From: Glebionis coronaria
Lineage: Eukaryota; Streptophyta; Magnoliopsida; Asterales; Asteraceae
DNA length: 64,000 nt
Reading direction: 5' to 3'
Assembly: GCA_025667525.1 (NCBI GenBank)
Contig: CM046876.1
Coordinates: 535,544,038 to 535,608,037 of the forward strand
The position numbers and the translations under genes are program-made. Positions 56,632-64,000 of this stretch are shown piece after piece. The stretch's first letter is position 1. Every line of letters starts with the position of its first letter. The notes beneath the pieces were generated by a model, which saw only the letters and a program-made list of their open reading frames with translations, did no database searches and was not told the DNA's origin.

Positions 56632-58083
56632 AACTTAACCTTTTGTTACATGTTAAACTTTGACAATCCTTTGTATCAAATTCTCGATCAAGCTTGACTA
56701 GATATGAGATGTGTTTGATTGAAAGATAAATACTACAAGTAAGTAAACACACAAACACATCAAATCAAAAGTACATCAAGCAATAGTCTAAACACTAAGC
56801 ACACACGTACTAAGCATAAGCTTTTCCGCAACTAGGATGTTTAGACTAAGTGATGTACACTTGACCATAATCTAAACACGAAGCACACACGTACTAAGCC
56901 TTAGCTTTTCTGCAACTTAGATGTTTAGATTATGAGATGCACACAACACACAACATATAAATACATCTATAATAGTAAAGACATAAATGTAAAGGAAAGT
57001 ACCGACACGATGATTTATAGTGGTTCGGTCACGAAGCTCCTCTTCGCCCTACTCCACTCCTCGAGTACACCTTACTCGAGAGTTACTTCACTAGTCAACA
57101 AAACTCCTTTCAAGGCGGAGAAAACCATACACGTCGCTTACACATTTTCGACACTAAGCTAGATGTCGAGTCCTAATCTTAGGTAGGACCAATCTACACA
57201 ACGTTGCCCACTTCACCATTTAACGACACAAGGCTAGATGTCGAGTTCTAATCGAAAGCTAGAACCAATCTTCACGACTCTTCACTTTAAAGCTAAGTGA
57301 GAACTTCACACAACACAACTACTAATCACTTTAAAGTTTAGTGAGAACTCACAAGACACAACCACATCACTTTATAGTTTAGTGAGAACTACCAAGATAC
57401 AACCTAATCTACCCACTAGTTATGTTTTATGGCCCAACATAACAAAGCTTGTGTTTTATGGCCTAAACACATAAACCATATAGATCTAAGCACACAACAC
57501 TTAGATCTATAACTCTAACACTATATCCAAGTACTAACAAGACTTGGATCTACACAACTAACACCTACTCAAAGGATACCCATCACTTGGATATTCTACC
57601 CTTACAAACACATCCAAGTGTACCCACAACTTGGATCTTCTACATATACATAGTAGGAAGAAAATAATCATGACTTGATCTAGAGAGATCTTCATCATGT
57701 TATGACTCTAGACACTAACACTTCACAAGGGTGAAAGTGTTCTTCTCATTGCTCTTGAGGAGGATGAGGCAAATGAGGAATGGGATGTTGGAAGGTTTTT
57801 GTGTGTTTTTCCTCTAGAAAAATGGAAGAGAATAGTCTTCTATTTATAGCCAACTCTTGCCTTGGAGAGCACCTTTTTACCCAATGGATAAAAGAGTAGA
57901 CTACCCATTGGATAAAAGAGTGCACCTTATATTCTTGGAGCCCAAATTCAAAATTTGAAATTTGAATTTATTTTCTTCCCTCCATCTTCTAGAAGTAAAT
58001 TCAAAATTTGAATTTTGAATTTATTAGTTTCTCTCCATCTTCTAGAAGCTTCAAAAATCTTGAGTAAGCCTAAACCGGCTTGA

Positions 58084-58156
58084 CTGCCCGCGGTTCTATA
58101 TCTTCTCGCGGTTCGATATCACTAAGGAACCGCATGTTCTATAAGAGAACTGCACA
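58084..58156. repeat. Nested palindrome D (outer LTR)
   Basis: The outer arms GCGGTTCTATA and TATAAGAGAACTGC enclose an inner GCGGTTC-GATATCACTAA-GGAACCGC. Same order of arms as palindromes A and B. Confidence 0.7.
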
Positions 58157-58340
58157 TCCTTCTTGTCTTTCATGACGAATGTAATCTTCAAGGTGTCGAG
58201 AGAAGTATACATAAGTATGCTTGAGTGATTACGAGTACCTTACACATTTTATATTATGTATTGCGAGTTATACGTTTGTCATCACCAAAACATAAAGGGA
58301 TCATCTTGATAAACATCGTAATGTTTGCACTAACAAATAA

Positions 58341-59314
58341 CAACCTCGACGAGGTAAATTTTCGTGTGTCGCCAAAGCATTTGAGCAAGCTTTCCACCAG
58401 AAATACTTGATTTTTGGATTTGTCTTTAGATTCCAAATGTGTTTCCAGAAAATTTTGCTTGGAGCCGATGAAGAAGAAGCCAAGGTGGTCGTCGGGCATA
58501 TTTCCTTTTGAATAAGAGCTTGACGATAGCCTGATTTTACTGTGTAGTTTCCTTTCGATTCATAATGCCAAACGATTTTATCAAGGGACCCTGTACAAGA
58601 TATGGGAATTTGTGATATCATTCTAGCCTCTTCCGGATAAACCACTGAATTAAGTTTCAATAAATTCCATGCTCCATTCGTAATAAAGTCAGAAACTAAC
58701 GAATTGGGAGAAAAAGGACCTCGCGGTTGTCGGATGTAAAAGTCTTCGGAGTATTGGACACATTTCTGTGTCCAAAATGAAATATTTTCTCTGTTACCAA
58801 CTTGCCACCGTATGCTACGAAGAAGAAGATCTCTTCCTTGGAGCAAACTTTGCCACAACCATGAAGGATGAGAACCTTTAGAAGCTGTGAGAAAGTTGGA
58901 ATGCGGGAAGTATATTCCTTTCAAAACGCGGCACCAAAAGGATCCTGGATTCATAATGATCCTCCATCCTTGCTTAGCAAGAAGAGCTAAATTAAAACAT
59001 GAGAGGTCTCAAAAACCAAGCCCGCCAGAGTCTTTAGCTTGTGACATGCGTTCCCAACTTAACCAATGAATGTGACGTTCATGAGCATCCCCGCTCCAGA
59101 AAAAATTGCATGGTATATGAAGGAATGGCTTGAATAACAGATTTAATCAACACCTCGCGACCTGCTTGTGAAAGAAGCTTACATTTCCATCCCTGCATTT
59201 TCTTTAGAACCTTTTCCAATATGAAAGAGAAAAACTCGCCTTTGTTACGCCCATGTATGGATGGCAAACCAAGGTATCGCGAGCGTCGATCCATCAATTT
59301 AACTCCAAGACGAT
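58341..59314 (-). pseudogene. LINE reverse transcriptase C-terminal part and zinc-finger start
   Basis: Starts inside RT with RLGVKLMDRRSRYLGLPSIH, then GWKCKLLSQAGREVLIKSV and AIPSYTMQFF. About 50 bp are missing here, because the next phrase is WSGDAHERHIHWLSWERMSQ in another phase. GGLGF-stop-DLSCFNLALLAKQGWR follows. The open frame 58954-58301 has NPGSFWCRVLKGIYFP, WQVGNRENISFW, DKIVWHYESKGNYTVKSGYR and IWNLKTNPKIKYFWWKACSN, the usual plant LINE RT-to-zf-RVT linker. The LINE insertion cut RT at its 5' end. Confidence 0.88.
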
Positions 59315-60204
59315 TGGATAAGTACAAAATGAAAAAGGTTATTTTTTCATTATTTGCCTTTCTCTCCCTTTGGTCATCTTCTACAACCATTACTGAATCA
59401 CGATCTTTTTTCCGGTATTAAATTCATCACCAAAAATCAAAAACGAATACACATTAAAAGCTTAAGAGGTAGTCAGATTTGTTCACCAAGTCTGACCGCG
59501 TCAGATGTATTACAACTTACCACGTCTGAACGAAAGTAAAAAAAAACAAACACTCTTTGTGGCTGACCTTGTCTGACTGGTAAGATGTCAGAGGTGATCA
59601 CAAATTTTTTTTAGGAAAACAAACACAGCCTTAGTATACATTTTTTTATATTAGCATGGGGCGGTGGATAATGGATGAAGATTTTTTAGACGACAATTGT
59701 TATTATTTTTATTTGTTAAATTTGTATTTAAATATTGAAGTTGTAAAAGTATTAAATTAAAATAAAATAAAATTTTAAAAAACAGAAAAAATAAAAGTGA
59801 ATTAAAATGAATTTTGAATTAAAAAACACAACATTTTATAAATTGTTACTAAAAATAAGCATAGTAATTTATAAAATGAATGTTTTCATTTTAAAAATTT
59901 TAATTTTTAGACTTCCTAAAATATAGAATATCCTAATTTTTATATAATATAGTAAGATAAGATTTTATGTAGTTTTAGATAAATAAGCTATTGGAATATG
60001 ATGTTCTAATGATAGGCGGAGATCAAACGGGGCAGGTTGACATGTGCTTCACTAGCGAAAAAATTTGTAATGTAAATTTATTAAAATATCTACTAATTTC
60101 ATAATTTATATTTTTAACGAGTTGATTTATAGTGTAATTTCTTAAATTATCAAAGTTTGACCTCTTCACTAAATTTTTTTTGTCATATAAAATTTATCTC
60201 TTCT

Positions 60205-60375
60205 ATACCAATTGAGGTTGATATGAGTGGTTAAGGTCTCAGTTTCGAGCTTTGAGTATGGAAAAAATCTCAACTGAGAAAGATGCTGCCCATCGAGGTA
60301 CTTTGGCAAACTCCCGCGAAAGATTAATCCACTTATCAAATGACGATGAGAACTCCTCGTAATAGTTAAAAAAAC
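60205..60375 (+). mobile_element. Possible tRNA-derived SINE
   Basis: GATATGAGTGGTTAAGG resembles an A box and CAGTTTCGAGCTTTGAGT a B box, about 15 bp apart. The rest is unmatched and no tail or target duplication was fixed. Confidence 0.35.
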
Positions 60376-60539
60376 TCTTCTATAATTCTATAACTCAGTT
60401 GCAAAAGATTTATCTCCTCTAATACATATGATTAAAATTCCACTAAAGATTTAATTTTTTTTAGCAAATTTTCCATGTAAGATAAATCTTATATATTTTG
60501 GCTTTTAGAATAGAAGAAAAAAAAAAGAAGGCACTTCAC

Positions 60540-60632
60540 AAACGAGCCAAGTTCGAAACTCAGTGATGCTAAGCGAACCAAGTTTTAGCTTTGTCGAGCT
60601 AGAGCTCGGCTTAATGACACCCCATGTCTAGT
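60540..60632. mobile_element. hAT-type element remnant
   Basis: GAGCCAAGTTCGA, GAGCTAGAGCTCGGCTTAA and GACACCCCAT resemble the right subterminal array and terminus of the element at 10435-11269. The left end is absent. Confidence 0.4.
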
Positions 60633-62531
60633 AACATCCTGTTAGCAGTGAAACTATTTTCATTATTGCGTTATAAGATCATGTTATTGTCAAAGACTGA
60701 TGTGTTGACATAGACGGACCTTGCCTTCCCAAGATTCAGTGTTCATAGTGTAATTATACTAAAACTTAGGGGTATTTTTGAAAAAATCTGTATTTGGCCC
60801 TCTCAAAAATATTGTCAGCCCTCTCACTAAAATTGTTCAAGTTCCGTCTATGTGTGTCGACCCCTATGATCATAATAATAGATGATAGACTTTTGAACTT
60901 TTGATGATTTTCTCATGGTAATCATACTATCTTATAAAAGAGATTAGACCATCTCTCTTCATTTAATACAAAAAAATTAAGTAGTACAACAAATACAACA
61001 TAATGTACAATATTAATGCAGCCAAGAAAATTAAATTTAAGTAATACAAGATTTTAATGTATATGTACAACTTTATATCTCTAATATATACAAATCATTT
61101 AATCATACTTAATTAAAACAAAATTAATAATACAATTAAAACACCCCATCACCATAATTTACAAGCAAAACAACACATCGTACAAATCTCGTCTATCATA
61201 TTTTTCTCCCTTTTTCCTTGCAATCATATGTACAAACCACTTTTAGGTTGATCTTCTCATTCAAATGTTTAAAAGATGTTATGTCAATTCTCGCGCTTAA
61301 TTGAGTTCCGAAAATAAAGTTACACATATTACATATTACATATACGCAACAATTAATAATGTCTCTATATCAAAATTACGTTTTTGAGATATATTTTTAG
61401 GTGAAAACTATCGTCATCCATAAACTATTGCTATGAAACACGAATAACCGAATAACATTAAACATCAAAATTTGTTAACATCATAGCAAGATTGCGTACA
61501 TTTATTTTCGCTGATGATATTTGGTAACGCAGTATATATAACATGGGCACATGGACATGGCAATGTATCATTATCCGCATAATGTTTACGAGCAACTCAC
61601 GTTTTCTTGCCTCGTATGGACATTAAACTTTCCAGCGTGCTATCATAGCAAATTGACCTCATGTATTGTTGGTTCACTAAGTTTCTGGTGAAGATCATTT
61701 TTTTCCAAACGACAACCAACTTTTTTTTTAAGTTCTGTTCAATCTTTATGGTGTTCCGACTGATGACCGATGCGCAGTCATGCGAGTTAAAAGAGGTGTT
61801 CTTTAGTTCTGCTGTTTATTTATCAGCCATTGCCCATTGAGATTCAAATTCCATTACTGTCGGTTAATAAAACGCTATACGGCCATGATCATAGGAGTGT
61901 TGCTGACATTTTATTTCTTCCTAATTGTAAGGCGACTAAAAATGCAGCTCCTGGTTTACTTTAAACAGGTTTTGGGAATCACAGAACAAAAAGATGACCC
62001 AAATTGCAACAAAAAGTCACAAATATTCACCAGATCAGGTCAACAAAATGAGATAACCTTGCTAAGTTGAAAATATGTGATCTGTAGCTTATGAATGCCA
62101 ACTTTTAACATGAGTCAACCTGCTTTTGACAAATTCGTCGCCAGTTGTTTAAATCCAATAATAGATGGGTAGATGCTATTAACTTATAGACATGTTTAAA
62201 CAACAAACGTAAAGCTTGCGTCGTTCATAAGGATCATATCTGCTTAGTTTTGCAGGATCCAGCAATATCAGCAAAACACTACTACCATATCATTTCCAAT
62301 CGAAAAGAAACATACTTTCAACAAACACTAGACAAATATGGAGCATAAGATAACTGCACTAACACAAAAGAAAGATGACAACCGTTTTGACATGCCCCAC
62401 ATAATATCGAAACTAGGAATTTCAGGTATTACTACTACATGTACCATAATACTAAAAACCTTCATCCAGACAACTACTTGAATAAAACAAGTAACTACTA
62501 TTCAGGTTTTATTCATAATCCACATTCGAAC

Positions 62532-63381
<850 letters not shown>

Positions 63382-64000
63382 CTACATAAGCAACACATAA
63401 GAAACTATTCATAAATGCAGAAAGTTAAGGGGAATAACTGTTAGATACTTGATCTAACTCAATGAAACAGAATGTAGAAAAACAGCACCAAATCTGGACA
63501 AAACAAGTAAAAACGGATACAACTTATAAAAAAACAAAATCCAGGCACGCACTATGCTACCATTTATGACAAGACCCTATCAGAGCGCGCGTGATTAAAT
63601 TATATGTTCGCCATGTTATTACAAGTGAGCACAACAGAAATGCAAACAGCATGATGGTCGCGTTGTTACAAAACACACAACAGTAACACCATACAATAGG
63701 ACTCTTAAATTCAACTTTCACCAATATAGGTTATACGTTATGCACCATCGTCGTTTAAATGACGCTTTTAATTTCAAATAAGCCAATAGAATTAAATCAA
63801 TTTCTAGAATAACAGAATGACTGAATACTCTTATTGTATTTTATTATGATCAACTTCCTAAACTTTATCCCCAACACAAAAATTACAAGACAACCAGACA
63901 CCCATCTACATAACACTAATGAGAGATTATACAATCACCTAACAAACAACACAAACACTTCTATTATAATGCCAATTTATTGATACATAATACTGTAAAC
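63382..64000 (-). other. SUMO intron 1 (part)
   Basis: Intron sequence upstream of the exon 2 acceptor (CTACATAAG on the plus strand at 63382-63390). No coding seen up to the window edge. Confidence 0.75.

Larger units (their letters stand above)
51933..58335 (-). mobile_element. Non-autonomous LTR retrotransposon with reiterated palindromes
   Basis: 6403 bp inserted in the LINE with perfect TSD AATAA (51928-51932 and 58336-58340). The 5' LTR is 56487-58335 (1849 bp). A tRNA-iMet-type primer site, TTGGTATCAGAGCGAGG on the minus strand, abuts it at 56470-56486. The 3' LTR (51933 to about 53274) lacks the outer ~500 bp and no polypurine tract is left. The interior (53275-56469) has no gag or pol, only one short S/T/P-rich frame. 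Five copies of a nested double-stem palindrome lie in the LTRs and interior. The shared LTR parts are nearly identical, so it is the youngest layer of this nest. Confidence 0.92.
56487..58335 (-). repeat. 5' LTR of the palindrome-bearing element
   Basis: Full-length LTR of 1849 bp, TGTAGAAACTAG to GCACTAACA on the plus strand. It contains palindrome A at 56550-56631 and palindrome D at 58084-58156. The small frames inside (56932-57162, 58225-58410) are not genes. Confidence 0.9.
51011..59314 (-). mobile_element. 5'-truncated LINE split by an LTR element
   Basis: A plant L1-type LINE flanked by a perfect 16-bp duplication, TGGATAAGTACAAAAT (50995-51010 and 59315-59330). The 3' end is an A-rich tail (T-rich on the plus strand from 51011). 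The 5' end starts inside the RT C-terminal region. The coding part runs 59314-58341 and, after the LTR element, 51927-51064. Skipping the LTR element with one AATAA joins the zinc-finger region in phase as RRGCY-SLPTCPIC. Confidence 0.93.
50635..59630. mobile_element. Tourist-like MITE, split by a LINE and an LTR element
   Basis: The ends are GGTGGTGTTTGTTT and inverted GGCTGTGTTTGTTT (12 of 14 identical). The TSD TTA is at 50632-50634 and 59631-59633. Without the LINE insertion the MITE is 676 bp (50635-51010 and 59331-59630). TCTGAC/GTCAGA motifs recur near both ends. No transposase. The terminus resembles that of the MITE at 39297. Confidence 0.85.
59634..62531. other. Intergenic region
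   Basis: AT-rich, no supported gene. It contains a possible SINE (60205-60375), a hAT-type remnant (about 60540-60632) and a 150-bp segment with inverted ends (60707-60856). The frame 61837-62070 has no recognisable motif. Confidence 0.5.

Noticed and set aside
59079..59390. LINE start codon at 59390
   Set aside because: The codons above 59314 are MITE and target-duplication sequence read through by chance; the LINE is 5'-truncated.
61837..62070. 77-codon plus-strand frame with a hydrophobic stretch
   Set aside because: No recognisable motif and no promoter context; a frame of this size is expected by chance.

Overview
The window is nuclear DNA of a flowering plant, seen from spliced plant genes, plant-type Ty1/copia elements, plant SINEs and Tourist/Stowaway MITEs. 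The large copia element on the left carries a third reading frame after pol that I associate from memory with Asteraceae genomes. A eudicot, probably an asterid and possibly Asteraceae, is therefore my inference. Most of the 64 kb is nested transposable elements; three host genes are supported.

Layout. (1) 1106-18493: a degraded minus-strand SIRE-like copia element (LTR, gag, protease, integrase, RT, RNase H, extra ORF3, LTR). It holds a Stowaway MITE (5469-5740), a hAT-type element (10435-11269), an internal tandem duplication, and a plus-strand deleted relative (14733-18077) inserted in its own 5' LTR. (2) 18709-19314: an intact reading frame resembling a restriction-like endonuclease C-terminus. 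(3) 19906-26857: a young, nearly complete plus-strand copia element with TSD TATTT and two nonsense codons in gag. (4) 27713-28204: a three-exon GASA/snakin peptide gene. (5) 28239-38241: a small copia derivative (TSD GTAAC) inserted 34 bp after the GASA stop codon. It holds a hAT-type element, a 6.6 kb Ty3/gypsy-type LARD and a PIF/Harbinger-type MITE; with the insertions and their target duplications removed, its two LTRs are both exactly 177 bp. (6) 38247-41943: intergenic, with two MITEs and a GATC-rich repeat cluster.

(7) 41944-50422, minus strand: the complete five-exon PIG-T (GPI transamidase subunit) gene, 652 residues. Its first intron holds a SINE and a roughly 250-bp minisatellite; its last intron holds two related SINE copies. 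(8) 50635-59630: a Tourist-like MITE (TSD TTA) starting 213 bp upstream of the PIG-T start codon. It was entered by a 5'-truncated LINE (16-bp TSD), which was entered in turn by a non-autonomous LTR element (TSD AATAA). That LTR element carries five copies of a nested two-stem palindrome. (9) 59634-62531: intergenic DNA with weak repeat remnants. (10) 62532-63381, minus strand: exons 2 and 3 of a SUMO gene whose first exon lies beyond the right edge.

The host genes are unrelated in function: a secreted cysteine-rich peptide, GPI-anchor attachment in the ER, and protein sumoylation. The strongest leads are the palindrome family in the 51.9-58.3 kb element, the endonuclease-like ORF at 18.7 kb, the large gag inverted repeat at 12-17.7 kb, and the exactly reconstructable insertion nests. 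All calls come from reading the sequence; no database search was run.
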